Shown: positions 39,034 through 48,734, counted from the first letter of the stretch. The stretch: DNA of 64,000 nucleotides from Leptospira tipperaryensis (GCF_001729245.1 NZ_CP015217.1:3504001-3568000), one strand, 5' to 3'. Notes: a model not told the origin generated them from the letters alone. Numbers and translations: made by a program.

Positions 39034-41241
39034 ATGATCAAACAAAGAAAGAAACAACATGCGAAAATAAAAAAAGAAACTCGCGTTTTATACATTCTTA
39101 GCTTATGCGTAAGTCTGTTATTTGTTTTTTTAAACTGTTTGCCAGGAGAAGGAAAAAAGGGAATGAACTTTTTCTTTCTTCCGAGTTCGAGCCTTTCCTT
39201 TCCTGGTGGAGATCCTACAGATCCGTCCAACGCGGCCGCACCAGCGCTCACTCCTTTGGCTCCTACGGGAACACTTTCGAATCCTTCAGCCACTACTTTG
39301 TATGTGAGCGGAGCTTCCGGAACTTCTTATTACGACATTTCTTGGTCTTCCGATATGAACGCTACGTATGAACTTCGTATTGGCGCTACCAATTGTACGG
39401 ATGGAACCGTCAATGCAGGTGCGACCATAACCGCCTCCACTTCAAACACAAATCGAATTCAAGCGTCTTCTTTGGCCGCCGGCGCGAATCCAGTCAAACT
39501 TTGTCTCAAAAGTCCTGACGGAGCTACTACCTGGGATATGAAAAGTATCAGCGCCGTTCGAGACGACGCAGCTCCCACCATTGGATTTTCTCCAGCCGCT
39601 GGAACCTACGGGGCTTCCATTCCGAATATTAGTCTTACCTGCACCGATACCGGTTCTGCTGGTTGTCTTGCGACTGCTTATACTACGGACGGATCTACGC
39701 CTGGTATCAATGCGGATGGAACCGCGCCTTCCGGTTCTTATGTTTATTCCGCAGCGTTTGCGATTCCAAACAACGCTACCACCGACGTCAAAGTGATCGC
39801 AATTGATAAGGCCGGAAATAAAAGCGCTGTCAGCACAAGTCAATATATCGTTGCAGTAGGAAATCCTACGATTACAATCAATTCCGTTTCAAAAAGCGAC
39901 TTGCGAAGTGCCGATAGCAGTGTGATCAAATGGCAATCGGATATCGCCGGAACTTACGAATTCCGTTTAGGCGGAACCAATTGTACTTCCGGAACCAACG
40001 GAACGGCCCTTTCGCCTGCCATCACAGGGAGCGCGACGGCGGCGACTGAGGTCACGACTACCATCCCCGGTTCTTCTTTAGCAGTCGGGGCCAACACGGT
40101 TCGAGTTTGTCTTACCACTTCCGGCAGCAATGTGGGTTATAATTCAAAAACTTTGAATATAGATAATACCGCGCCGACTGTAAGTTCTGCTACACCTTCC
40201 AACAATTCTTTGAGTTTGAGCGTGGATCAAAACACATTTGCATTCGTCTTTAGCGAAGCGATGGATAAAAGTGTGACGCCGCTTCCGGAACATCATGACA
40301 GTGGAGTCAGTGGAAATCCTCAAATCGCTTGGCCTACAATGACCGGTGCTTGGTCTTCGGACGGACTCACTTATACCGTTAGCCTAAACAGTAAATTACC
40401 GGAATTTCATAATTTCTATTTATTGTTCAATGATTCTGATTTTAAAGATAAGGCCGGCAACGTCGTTACGGGTGGATTCGTTGTTTCCAATAAGATCAGA
40501 CTCAATTACCGCTCCGACGTGGAAACAAATCCTACTCTGATTTCGAGAACTCTTCAAAACGTTTGTTACGATGCTTCCGGAAGTGCAGTCGCGTGCGCTT
40601 CTTCCGGACAAGACGCTGAGTTTAATTCTACAACTCCTTATGGACTCGCGACTCCGACGACCATAGCGGGTTATCCGAACGATTATGTTACGACTGATAC
40701 CCTCAACGGAAAATTTTGGAAGACCTGTCCGCCGGCCCACATTTGGTCCGGAGGAACTTGTGTACAAGATGGAACGGATCCTTACAATGTAAGCCTCGTG
40801 GCTCTGGGAATCCCCGCGATCATCGATCTGACTTGGGGAGAATCCTTAACTTATTGTTTACAATTAAATCTGAACAACGCAGGCGCCGGCTTTGCAGGTA
40901 AAAAAACCTGGAGACTTCCTACCTTGAGTGAACAGATGGGAATTCTCATTTACGATGGTGGAGGCACCAATCTGGGAAATGAAACGATTCCTGCTTCGAG
41001 CTTCCCCGGTTTTATCAGAAACAACTACCAAAGATATTGGACTTCAACGAATGGAGTCAGCGCTTCCTTAGCAAACGGTATTACAGGACCGGACTTGGCA
41101 AACGGAGCCAACGCTTGGGGTGCATGGCAGATTTCCGTCTTCGGAGGCGGGGCCCACTTAAACAACAAGGGTAAGAATTATTCTTGGGGTAATTACTGGC
41201 TCAACAAATACGCGACTCTTGCAATGTGTGTCGCGGATTGA
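39034..41241 (+). CDS. Large Ig-like/DUF1566 lipoprotein
   Basis: A 735-residue putative lipoprotein. The basic N-terminus and hydrophobic stretch lead to VFLNC with Cys35. Domains: repeats with YELRIGGTNCT-like units (about 90-150 and 300-370), a chitobiase C-terminal-like repeat (TDGSTPGINADGTAPSG...VIAIDKAGNKS), an SbsA-type Ig domain (TAPTVSSATPSNNSLSLSVDQ), and a C-terminal DUF1566/Lcl domain (WRLPTLSEQM, RYWTSTNGVS, C-terminal AMCVAD). The start is ATG 39034 behind GGAGGG; the frame is open from 38947 but lacks a site. Likely surface adhesin-like; binding partner unknown. First gene of a two-gene operon. Confidence 0.85.
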   Translation: MIKQRKKQHAKIKKETRVLYILSLCVSLLFVFLNCLPGEGKKGMNFFFLPSSSLSFPGGDPTDPSNAAAPALTPLAPTGTLSNPSATTLYVSGASGTSYYDISWSSDMNATYELRIGATNCTDGTVNAGATITASTSNTNRIQASSLAAGANPVKLCLKSPDGATTWDMKSISAVRDDAAPTIGFSPAAGTYGASIPNISLTCTDTGSAGCLATAYTTDGSTPGINADGTAPSGSYVYSAAFAIPNNATTDVKVIAIDKAGNKSAVSTSQYIVAVGNPTITINSVSKSDLRSADSSVIKWQSDIAGTYEFRLGGTNCTSGTNGTALSPAITGSATAATEVTTTIPGSSLAVGANTVRVCLTTSGSNVGYNSKTLNIDNTAPTVSSATPSNNSLSLSVDQNTFAFVFSEAMDKSVTPLPEHHDSGVSGNPQIAWPTMTGAWSSDGLTYTVSLNSKLPEFHNFYLLFNDSDFKDKAGNVVTGGFVVSNKIRLNYRSDVETNPTLISRTLQNVCYDASGSAVACASSGQDAEFNSTTPYGLATPTTIAGYPNDYVTTDTLNGKFWKTCPPAHIWSGGTCVQDGTDPYNVSLVALGIPAIIDLTWGESLTYCLQLNLNNAGAGFAGKKTWRLPTLSEQMGILIYDGGGTNLGNETIPASSFPGFIRNNYQRYWTSTNGVSASLANGITGPDLANGANAWGAWQISVFGGGAHLNNKGKNYSWGNYWLNKYATLAMCVAD

Positions 41242-41254
41242 ACAAAGGAGAACT

Positions 41255-41881
41255 ATGATGAAAACAATAAGAACAATACTGCTCCTCACAATTCTCTTCG
41301 GTTTAGAAAACGGAGTCACCGCAATCGGTGGCGCCTATTCCGATCTAGGAAACGGAATCATTCAAGATGCCGGAAATCGACTTCTCTGGAGAAAGTGTAT
41401 TCGAGGTAGAGGAACCGCAGGGATGAACTATACGGATTGCGGCACATCTTCTGGTCCATCGGAAACCAGTAACTGGACCAATGCTCTCAATTATTGCCGT
41501 GGGTTAGGAACAACTCTCGGAGATGGAAGACAATGGAGATTGCCTTCCGTTAAAGAATTGATTTCGATCGTAGATTACAGAGTGACCTCGATGCCGATCA
41601 TCAACGCCACTTTATTTCCGAATACGACTTCCGGAAGATATTGGACTTCTACAAATTCATTCGCTATGGGAAGTAGTCCGACGCTTTCCGGAAATGGGAA
41701 TAACGAAAGTGATCCTAAACAATACGTAGCCTCTTCCGAAAACATAGATCAACACTACAAAATTCCCGAAGGAACAAGCTACAGGTCGATGGCCTACATC
41801 GTAGACTTTGCAATTGGCGGAGTTGTGGAATATCCGAAAACAAACACAAACGGATATGTTCGCTGTGTTACAAATTACTAA
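41255..41881 (+). CDS. DUF1566 domain exported protein
   Basis: A 208-residue exported protein with a short signal peptide (IRTILLLTILFGLENGVTA) and a DUF1566/Lcl domain (LLWRKCIRGRG, WRLPSVKELISIVDYR, RYWTSTNSFAM, NGYVRCVTNY). It repeats the C-terminal domain of the lipoprotein 13 bases upstream, so the two may work as a pair. The frame is open from 41219, but AAAGGAGAACT precedes ATG 41255. Confidence 0.85.
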   Translation: MMKTIRTILLLTILFGLENGVTAIGGAYSDLGNGIIQDAGNRLLWRKCIRGRGTAGMNYTDCGTSSGPSETSNWTNALNYCRGLGTTLGDGRQWRLPSVKELISIVDYRVTSMPIINATLFPNTTSGRYWTSTNSFAMGSSPTLSGNGNNESDPKQYVASSENIDQHYKIPEGTSYRSMAYIVDFAIGGVVEYPKTNTNGYVRCVTNY

Positions 41882-41889
41882 TTGAAATT

Positions 41890-41935
41890 AACTCAGTGCC
41901 CTTTGGCTGAAAACCAAAAGACGCTGAGTTTACTT
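41890..41935 (+). terminator. Hairpin terminator after DUF1566 operon
   Basis: AACTCAG/CTGAGTT outer stem with an inner CCTTTGG/CCAAAAG stem, followed by TTACTT. The T-run is weak. Confidence 0.55.
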
Positions 41936-41969
41936 AAACGTAATCAATCGAAAAAGTTTGCGGCGGCCT

Positions 41970-42584
41970 TCACTCCAAAGAAAAACAAGCATTCAGCATA
42001 AACTCGATATTCTCTTTAGAAATTAAATCCAAACGTTCATTCCATTTTGCAACCGGAAGACTTTTGTCGTCCTTTTCAAGATAACTCATCTGTGGAATGA
42101 GTGTGTATGTCTGATTTGCACTGTGTACGTTCGAATTTGAAAAAGAGATTAAATTATGAACAACGGGAACACAGGTTGTTTGAGTCGGATCGCAGTATTC
42201 CACTCTTTGTTGAACGTGTCTAACGTGAATCTCCGCGTCCTTTCCGATCAACATTTTCTTTTTAGGAAATACCTTTTTCAGTGCAAGGACCAATTCCAAC
42301 GCTTTCGTAAGATTTTTTTCTTTTAGAGAAGGTACATAAATTCTTCCCAAGAGTTCTTCTTGTCTCTTACGAATGCAAAGGTCGTCTTCCGGATTTAAAA
42401 ATTCAGGATCCGGAGTCTTGGAACAAATCTCACGCACCGTATCTACGGAAAACGATTCGACGACGAGAGTCTTCGCAGTTTGTATCTTTTCAATTTTATT
42501 GTGATTTTCAGGTTCTTGCGTTTGCGCCGACGAACAGGAGAGCAAAACCAAGAATAAAAAGTAAAAGGAAATTCGGGATATCAT
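41970..42584 (-). CDS. Lipoprotein, unknown
   Basis: A 204-residue lipoprotein with FLVLLSC, acylated Cys17. The mature part has four further cysteines (REICSKTPDPEF, DDLCIRKR, YCDPTQTTCVP) and a helix-rich LTKALELVLALKKVFPKKK segment. I do not recognise the family. The frame is open to 42611, but ATG 42584 follows GAAAG and places the signal peptide at the N-terminus. Confidence 0.7.
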   Translation of the reverse strand: MISRISFYFLFLVLLSCSSAQTQEPENHNKIEKIQTAKTLVVESFSVDTVREICSKTPDPEFLNPEDDLCIRKRQEELLGRIYVPSLKEKNLTKALELVLALKKVFPKKKMLIGKDAEIHVRHVQQRVEYCDPTQTTCVPVVHNLISFSNSNVHSANQTYTLIPQMSYLEKDDKSLPVAKWNERLDLISKENIEFMLNACFSLE

Positions 42585-43015
42585 ATCTTTCGAAACAATG
42601 GTTCTTTCCATTTTTTGAATACATTTTCAATGGAGAATCCGGTTTTTCACCAAAGTGAGCCCTTTTCGTTCAAAAATATCCGACTTTCATTCCCACGAAA
42701 AGCCGGAATGCTCGTTTAACGGTGATTTTGAATCCGGCATTCCCCGGATAAAATTCCTCAAAGAGAACAATTCAATTTTGATAAACGAACTCGCGTTCGC
42801 TCGGAATATTAAGAATCGGAAAGTTAGTCGAAATCGCAAAAAAATCCTTCGACTTTTGAAATCAAATTTTTTTCACAACTCCTCTTTTCCATTCGAGAAT
42901 TCAAAATTTATCATATATTCAAGATGTTATAAGGTGGGAATTTCGATTTGCCGATTAGACACAAAAATCATTTACGAAGTTGTTTAACGGTTAAATATAT
43001 AAAAACAGGAGAATT
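42585..43015. other. Divergent intergenic region before cytochrome gene
   Basis: About 430 AT-rich bases. A 110-codon open frame on the plus strand (42655-42987) has unlikely composition and no ribosome site, so I do not annotate it. No palindrome or hairpin seen. Confidence 0.4.
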
Positions 43016-43999
43016 ATGATGAAATTTTTTGGAGTTCTTTTAAAAAGAGCCGCTATTACAGTTATCTTGATATTAATTGGTGGTCTGAGTTTTCTTTATT
43101 TAAAGTATCCGGATATCGGAAAGAAGGAAGAAATTAAAATCGCCCACACTCCGGAACAAGTCCGAAGAGGGGAATACTTAGTAAACAACGTAGCCGCTTG
43201 TATGGGTTGTCACACAGGCGAAAGAGATCCTCAAAAACTTTTTTATCCGTTTGATAAAAACATAGGAGCCGGAAATCTAAAGTTCGGCGAAGAGATGGGA
43301 TTGCCCGGAACATTTTATTCTAGGAACATTACTCCCGCAGAAACCGGTTTGAAAAATTGGACCGACACTGATATTTTCTACGCGATAACAGCCGGCGTTT
43401 CTAAGGACGGAACTCCACTCTTTCCTCTCATGCCTTACGAAAATTACGCACAGATGGATAAGGAAGATATTTATTCCATCATAGCTTATATCAGAACGAT
43501 CCCTGCCGTCGAAAATCAAGTTGAGAAATCACAAGCGAAGTTTCCTATGAACTTGATTATGAGAACCATACCAAAGGCGCCTGAATTTTCACAGAGACCC
43601 GAGCCGAAGGATACGGTAGCTTATGGAAAGTATTTATTTACGTTAGCTGCATGTAATGACTGTCATACACAAAAAGTAAAAGGGAAACCGGTCGAAGGTA
43701 TGGAACACGCGGGAGGTTTTGAATTTTCTTTAATCACCGGAGGAAAAGCAGTCAGCGCAAACATCACACCCGATGTTAAGACGGGAATCGGTAACTGGAC
43801 AAGAGAGACTTTCATCGCAAGATTTAAAGCGAGCGTAGCAGGGGCAAAAGCGAAACCAGATATCAAGCCTGGAGAGTTCAACAGTCTAATGCCTTGGTTG
43901 GAATATGCAGGAATGAGCGACCAAGATTTAGGAGCAATCTTCGCTTACCTCATGAGTTCGAAGCCTGTTTCCCATAAAGTTCAGACTTTTCAAAAATAA
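43016..43999 (+). CDS. Di-haem cytochrome c
   Basis: A 327-residue membrane-anchored cytochrome. After an N-terminal membrane helix (AAITVILILIGGLSFLYL) there are two haem-binding motifs, CMGCH at 62-66 and CNDCH at 213-217, in two similar domains (VRRGEYLVNNVAACMGCH and VAYGKYLFTLAACNDCH). Candidate distal Met ligands occur in LMPYENY and LMPWLEY. It would act as a periplasmic electron carrier or an alcohol/aldehyde dehydrogenase subunit of the AdhB type; no dehydrogenase subunit is adjacent. AGGAG precedes the ATG. Confidence 0.9.
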   Translation: MMKFFGVLLKRAAITVILILIGGLSFLYLKYPDIGKKEEIKIAHTPEQVRRGEYLVNNVAACMGCHTGERDPQKLFYPFDKNIGAGNLKFGEEMGLPGTFYSRNITPAETGLKNWTDTDIFYAITAGVSKDGTPLFPLMPYENYAQMDKEDIYSIIAYIRTIPAVENQVEKSQAKFPMNLIMRTIPKAPEFSQRPEPKDTVAYGKYLFTLAACNDCHTQKVKGKPVEGMEHAGGFEFSLITGGKAVSANITPDVKTGIGNWTRETFIARFKASVAGAKAKPDIKPGEFNSLMPWLEYAGMSDQDLGAIFAYLMSSKPVSHKVQTFQK

Positions 44000-44011
44000 T
44001 CAACTTATAAA

Positions 44012-44035
44012 ATGCATAGAGCTCGCTCTATGCAT
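44012..44035. terminator. Hairpin after cytochrome gene
   Basis: ATGCATAGAG-CTCG-CTCTATGCAT, perfect 10-base stem with a 4-base loop, starting 12 bases after the stop. No T-run follows, so termination may be weak or the hairpin may protect the 3' end. Confidence 0.55.
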
Positions 44036-44273
44036 GCGTACAAATTGGGCAACTGAGCCCGTTTTCAAATAAGTTATTTCCATATAAAAAAATCGACTAA
44101 AAAATGAAACCTGCCATAGAATCAATAATCTGAAATTTCAAAAACTCAGTTTGCTTACTTTTTTGGCTCTAAAGTAACTCTTTTATAACAAACGCTCTCA
44201 AAATAAATCATTAAAACACTAGTAATAGCTCTATATATCTGACAATTATCGTTTTATAATAAACGATGATAAT

Positions 44274-45785
44274 ATGCAAAAAGGCGAGTATACTGATATT
44301 GTTATGAAACGATCACTGCGACTCCAGATAATTTCGATCTACTCTTTACTGACAGTGATCAATCTCACCTTCGTCGCAGTTATGATTTTTGAAAATCAGA
44401 CGGATTTATTGATCGATAACTTTACACTGGAGTCGGATCAAATCGCTAGAAAGATCCTCAAGAAGATTGAAGGTCTAGAAACCAAGAACTACGAAGATAA
44501 AGAACAATTAACGGACATAGAGAACAAACTACTAAGTATCGGGATTGAAAATTTTTCAATCGTCTCCGTAGAAGACCGTTCGGTTGAAAAGTTCAAGATC
44601 AATCTCGAACACGGAACCCCTACTTCTATCGATTATCTAAAGGGTAAATTAGCAACAATCATAAACGCCAAAGAAGCGATTAACAGTTCTTACGATATCG
44701 AACTCGATTCGGAAAACTTCATCGTAAGTCTTATTTTTTATCTTACGGAAAAGACCTTTTTAGTTTCTCAAGTCCGGGTAAAAGAGATATTAGATCGCCT
44801 CAATTCGTTATATATTCAGCTGGGTTTATTGCTTCTCTGGGGAATAGCCTTCCACATTCTTTTTGGAATCTTTCTCTATCGAAAGATCTTCGTTCGACTT
44901 TTTATTCTTAAAGAAGTCAGCGAAACTATGGCTACCGGCGACTTGAGCGCGCGCGCCATTTGGAATTTTTCCTCTAAGGACGAATTGGATCTTTTAGGAA
45001 GCACCTTCAACGGAATGGTGGAAAGAATTTCTTCCCAAGTAGAAAGTTTAGAACACAAGAACAATCAAATTCAAACGGAATTGGAAATCGGTAAGAACGT
45101 TCAAGAATGTTTACTCCCCGGTAAAAGAAGAAAATTCAATCTCATTACCTTGGATATTTTTTACAAACCGATGCGAGAAGTTAGTGGAGATATCTACGAC
45201 GTAATCGAAATCAACGAAGATAGAACCGTATTCTTTCTCGCAGACGCCACCGGCCACGGGGTTTCCGCCGCGCTCATCACATCCATTATCCATTACAATA
45301 TTGAAAACATCATGAAGGAAACGGTTAACCCTTCCTTTATCTTTACTCGTTTGAGCGAAAGGCTCTTTGATACTCTGCAAGGTTCTTTCTTTGCGACCGG
45401 TATTTTTGTTCTCTTTGATAAGGAAGGATACGCCTACTTCTGCAGTGCAGGCCACAACCCAATCTACTATTTTAGAAAGAATAAGGATAAGATCATCACC
45501 CTCGATTCCACAGGGCATATCCTCGGAATCGGAATTCCGGAAGAATACCAAGTTCTGAAAATCAAAACGGAACCGGGCGATAAAATTTTAGTTTATACGG
45601 ACGGGATTCTCGATGCGACCGCTCCAACGGGAGAACAATTCGGGGACGATCGTCTTCTTCAACTTTTTCAATCGAACGTTCACTTAGATGCAAAAGAAAT
45701 TACGTCGATTATCAAAAAGGAAGTCGATATTTTCGCGGATCATTTCCCTGACGATGTTACGTTCGGAATTATCGAAATTCAATAA
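44274..45785 (+). CDS. HAMP-PP2C (SpoIIE/RsbU-like) phosphatase
   Basis: A 503-residue membrane protein with two transmembrane helices (about 19-41 and 182-205) enclosing an extracytoplasmic sensor, a HAMP linker (about 205-260), a short coiled coil, and a C-terminal PP2C domain (about 280-500). Metal-binding motifs GDIYDV, ADATGHGVSAA and YTDGILDA are present. It should dephosphorylate a STAS antagonist in response to an outside signal; a STAS gene ends this operon. An alternative start is ATG 44304, which places the first helix nearer the N-terminus. Confidence 0.9.
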   Translation: MQKGEYTDIVMKRSLRLQIISIYSLLTVINLTFVAVMIFENQTDLLIDNFTLESDQIARKILKKIEGLETKNYEDKEQLTDIENKLLSIGIENFSIVSVEDRSVEKFKINLEHGTPTSIDYLKGKLATIINAKEAINSSYDIELDSENFIVSLIFYLTEKTFLVSQVRVKEILDRLNSLYIQLGLLLLWGIAFHILFGIFLYRKIFVRLFILKEVSETMATGDLSARAIWNFSSKDELDLLGSTFNGMVERISSQVESLEHKNNQIQTELEIGKNVQECLLPGKRRKFNLITLDIFYKPMREVSGDIYDVIEINEDRTVFFLADATGHGVSAALITSIIHYNIENIMKETVNPSFIFTRLSERLFDTLQGSFFATGIFVLFDKEGYAYFCSAGHNPIYYFRKNKDKIITLDSTGHILGIGIPEEYQVLKIKTEPGDKILVYTDGILDATAPTGEQFGDDRLLQLFQSNVHLDAKEITSIIKKEVDIFADHFPDDVTFGIIEIQ

Positions 45786-45787
45786 CT

Positions 45788-47236
45788 ATGAAGAAGAGCG
45801 TTGCCATATCCATTATAGGATTTCTATTGATTCTTCCTCTCGGATTTATCGTTTTAGAGACGAAACTTTTCGAGTTGAGAATTATATTAGAAAGACGTAA
45901 AATTCTTAATTTCTCTTTTTCTAGCGAAATCCTACGCTCTAAGTTTGAAGGAATCATTTCAAACAAAGAAAACATCAAAGCGGAAATGAAATTGAATCAT
46001 CTTCAAAGTTCGATGATCAATAATTCTCAGGACGCTGTTTCTTTAGAACCTTCGTTTTTACACGAAACAGGCGCGGTTTTAATCAACTCGGTTCGGTCCC
46101 TCTCCTTAAAAGCTGGTATCAATCTTCATCTTAATTCTTCCAAAATTCGTCTTCTGGAGCACGCGTTTGCTTTGGAGAGAAACCAGTTTTACAAAGAAGC
46201 TTATAGAACTTATGAAGAATCCTTTGATCAATTCGGCAAAGAATCGGAAGAAGGCGGCTTTATCCAACTTCATCAAGGATTTTGTCTCGCCGTTCAGGGA
46301 GAATTCGACACCGCTCTCAAACCTCTCTATGAAGTGAAAGCAAATCATCCCGGGACGTTGCTCTCAAGCGACGCCGAAATTCTTATCTCGCTGATTTTAA
46401 AAGCAAAACAGAGTGAAAAGGAAATCGAATCGACCGAAGACGATCCCGAAAAAAGAGCGAGAGCCTACTTTGCAAAAGGAAACTACGCGAAGGCCTTGGA
46501 AGAAATCGCAAGAGCAAACATAGATTCTCCCGAGATGAATTATATCAAAGGTTATTCTTTGGAAAAAACGGGACATCAACCCGAAGCGATCAAAGAATAC
46601 GCGAGTCTTGCGTTTTCAGATAAGAACAAAGAAATCGCGATCAAGGCGAATCGAAGACTTCTGATGCTCGGTTATTATTACAACGCAGGTTCTGAAATCG
46701 CAAGTCTTTCGGATAAGAACGCGGAAAGACTCGGAGATACTTCGGAAGCGAAGGAAATCAAAACTTCCTCCGAAAAATTAAAACAACCGAGTCGATCACT
46801 CGACGGTTCTGAAGAAAATAAAAATTCGAAATTGGATATTGAAATTTCGAAAAAGAACCAAGCCGTATTGGACGAAGTTCTTCAAAGATCGAATCAATTC
46901 TTAAAGAAGGTGGAAGCGCAAGCCCCGCCGAAAGCCCAAATCAAGATTATCGTTTCCGATGCCGATCCTGTTTATGCAAACAGAATCGTGATCAACGGAG
47001 ACCAAACAAAATTGTATTCTACACACTTCCCGATCACGCTCCCGACCTATACGATCGAATCCATCTCGATGGATAAAAATGCCACAAAGGATTCCAAACT
47101 AGTAATGACAAAAGATACGAACAAACAATCCTTCTTAAAGGCTTCCTTTGAAGAGGATACGATAACCGTGATCGATAAATCCTCCAAGACGAAGGTCCCG
47201 ATCAATTCTGCTATTAAGATCGAGGTAGTTCAATGA
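45788..47236 (+). CDS. Membrane-anchored TPR-like protein, unknown
   Basis: A 482-residue protein with an N-terminal membrane helix (VAISIIGFLLILPLGFIVL) and a helical periplasmic or cytoplasmic part with TPR-like repeats (about 130-330: HAFALERNQFYKEAYRTYEES, AYFAKGNYAKALEEIARANI, GYSLEKTGHQPEAIKEYASL). The end is a beta-rich segment of about 90 residues (IKIIVSDADPVYANRIVINGD). It starts 2 bases after the phosphatase stop and probably scaffolds or modulates that sensor. Confidence 0.75.
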   Translation: MKKSVAISIIGFLLILPLGFIVLETKLFELRIILERRKILNFSFSSEILRSKFEGIISNKENIKAEMKLNHLQSSMINNSQDAVSLEPSFLHETGAVLINSVRSLSLKAGINLHLNSSKIRLLEHAFALERNQFYKEAYRTYEESFDQFGKESEEGGFIQLHQGFCLAVQGEFDTALKPLYEVKANHPGTLLSSDAEILISLILKAKQSEKEIESTEDDPEKRARAYFAKGNYAKALEEIARANIDSPEMNYIKGYSLEKTGHQPEAIKEYASLAFSDKNKEIAIKANRRLLMLGYYYNAGSEIASLSDKNAERLGDTSEAKEIKTSSEKLKQPSRSLDGSEENKNSKLDIEISKKNQAVLDEVLQRSNQFLKKVEAQAPPKAQIKIIVSDADPVYANRIVINGDQTKLYSTHFPITLPTYTIESISMDKNATKDSKLVMTKDTNKQSFLKASFEEDTITVIDKSSKTKVPINSAIKIEVVQ

Positions 47237-48204
47237 GCAGAATTATTCTCATTCTTACAATTTTTATTTTTTCTTTGGAAATCTCCGCTCATAGAATTCT
47301 CTTAAAAAGTGGAGAAGAGATTTCGGGTAACGTTACGGAAAACGATCCTACCCTGGAAGAAATTACGATTCAAACCGACGACGGCGAAAGAAAAATCAAA
47401 AAAAGCGAGATCTCCGAAATGCGTTTCGAAGAAGCCGGAAACTTTCTTTGTTTAGAATTGGACGAAGATCCGAAACGGACCTGTACTCATAAAATCACCA
47501 AGATCAACCCGCAAACAATTTACTATGTTACTGAAGGCGGAGAATATCTCAGGGTCGCGCTGGAAAGGGTGAAATTTGCGCAGATCAAAGAACCTTCCGC
47601 GAGAATTCTACAACAACTTTCAAAAACCAATATAAAGTTTACCGTCTCTTCGGAAACTGACGACGATATCCTTTCTAAAATTTCGATTCTTAACGACGAG
47701 TCCATCATGGTAACTCGGGGAGAAGCGGAATCTCCAGTCATATTAGAAAATAAGAATATATCAAAATTGGTTTATAAACCCGAAGACCTTACTCCGAAAA
47801 ACCCGGACACGAGTCTGGTAATGTGGGATTATCTGATTCCCGGTTATTATCTTCAAAGAAAGAATTATACGAAATCCGGATATGCGATGATGGGACTTAC
47901 CGGTTTTTTTATCGCGGGCGCCGCCTACGAATACTACGCCGGAATCAACGTCAAAGAAAAACAACCTCTGTTACTTCCTCAAGAAAACGGGACTTTTCTT
48001 TTGTTTGATCAGAGCAACTCGGAATACGCCAGACACAAACAGTTGAACCACCTTTTTTTGATTTCTTTATCAATTAATTATTTATTAAACACGGCTTTAA
48101 TTTCCTTTCCCGCGGTTTTTTCGATCGCGGCCACGGAAAGAAGCCTTCCTTATGCGATGACGAAGGAAAGAAACATCGAATTTAAAATGACGTATACTTT
48201 TTAG
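47233..48204 (+). CDS. Exported/membrane protein of signalling operon, unknown
   Basis: A 323-residue protein: signal peptide (IILILTIFIFSLEISAH), a beta-rich part with two SH3-like strands (HRILLKSGEEISGNVTENDP; YYVTEGGEYLRVALERV), and two hydrophobic segments near the C-terminus (MGLTGFFIAGAAYEYYAG; LFLISLSINYLLNTALISFP). It overlaps the previous gene by 4 bases (ATGA). I do not recognise a family. Its place between phosphatase and STAS genes suggests a role in the same envelope-stress signal. Confidence 0.7.
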   Translation: MSRIILILTIFIFSLEISAHRILLKSGEEISGNVTENDPTLEEITIQTDDGERKIKKSEISEMRFEEAGNFLCLELDEDPKRTCTHKITKINPQTIYYVTEGGEYLRVALERVKFAQIKEPSARILQQLSKTNIKFTVSSETDDDILSKISILNDESIMVTRGEAESPVILENKNISKLVYKPEDLTPKNPDTSLVMWDYLIPGYYLQRKNYTKSGYAMMGLTGFFIAGAAYEYYAGINVKEKQPLLLPQENGTFLLFDQSNSEYARHKQLNHLFLISLSINYLLNTALISFPAVFSIAATERSLPYAMTKERNIEFKMTYTF

Positions 48205-48218
48205 GAGACAAGAAACTT

Positions 48219-48626
48219 ATGCAAAACACAAACTCAGGCGGAATAGCCTCTAAAGACGAACTGATGGTTCAGGAGATCACCGACTCTCACGTAGCGGGCG
48301 TTCTTAAAAAGAACATGGCGATCCTGAAAACGACCGGAGAGATCAGCCTCTTCTCGGCGAAGAAGTTCAAAGAAGCGATGACTGACAGAATCGAAAACGG
48401 AGTAAACATTTTTTTAGTGGATTTGTCTACTACGACTCATATCGATTCTTCCGGCTTGGCGGCTTTTATTAGTACACAAGCGAGACTTTTCAAAGAAGCT
48501 CAAGGAAAGATCATCATCTTCAACGTTCCAATGCATCTTCAAAAGATCTTCGAACTTACAAGGCTCGATAAACTGATCGGAATTACACTCGACTTAGACG
48601 CGGCTATGGATAAGGCTATTTCCTAA
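48219..48626 (+). CDS. STAS-domain anti-sigma factor antagonist
   Basis: A 135-residue SpoIIAA-like protein with the phosphorylation loop HIDSSGLAAFISTQARL. It ends the four-gene operon begun by the PP2C phosphatase, so its phosphoserine is the likely substrate of that enzyme. The kinase/anti-sigma (RsbW-like) partner is not in the window. AGGAGACAAG precedes the ATG. Confidence 0.9.
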   Translation: MQNTNSGGIASKDELMVQEITDSHVAGVLKKNMAILKTTGEISLFSAKKFKEAMTDRIENGVNIFLVDLSTTTHIDSSGLAAFISTQARLFKEAQGKIIIFNVPMHLQKIFELTRLDKLIGITLDLDAAMDKAIS

Positions 48627-48700
48627 TCTTAGAAGTCGATTGCCTCCGAAATCGGGAATCCCCGATTTCAAAATGAGTTGCAATGAGTGGAATGCTTCCT

Positions 48701-48734
48701 AAGCTTTCCTGCGATGGCAGGAAAGCTTTTTCTT
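48701..48734 (+). terminator. Intrinsic terminator of the STAS operon, overlapping next start
   Basis: AAGCTTTCCTGC-GATG-GCAGGAAAGCTT, perfect 12-base stem, 4-base loop, followed by TTTCTT. The loop contains the ATG (48714) that best starts the AraC gene. Confidence 0.85.

Noticed and set aside
42655..42987. 110-codon open frame before the cytochrome gene
   Set aside because: Unlikely residue composition, no ribosome site, overlaps the promoter side of the cytochrome gene.
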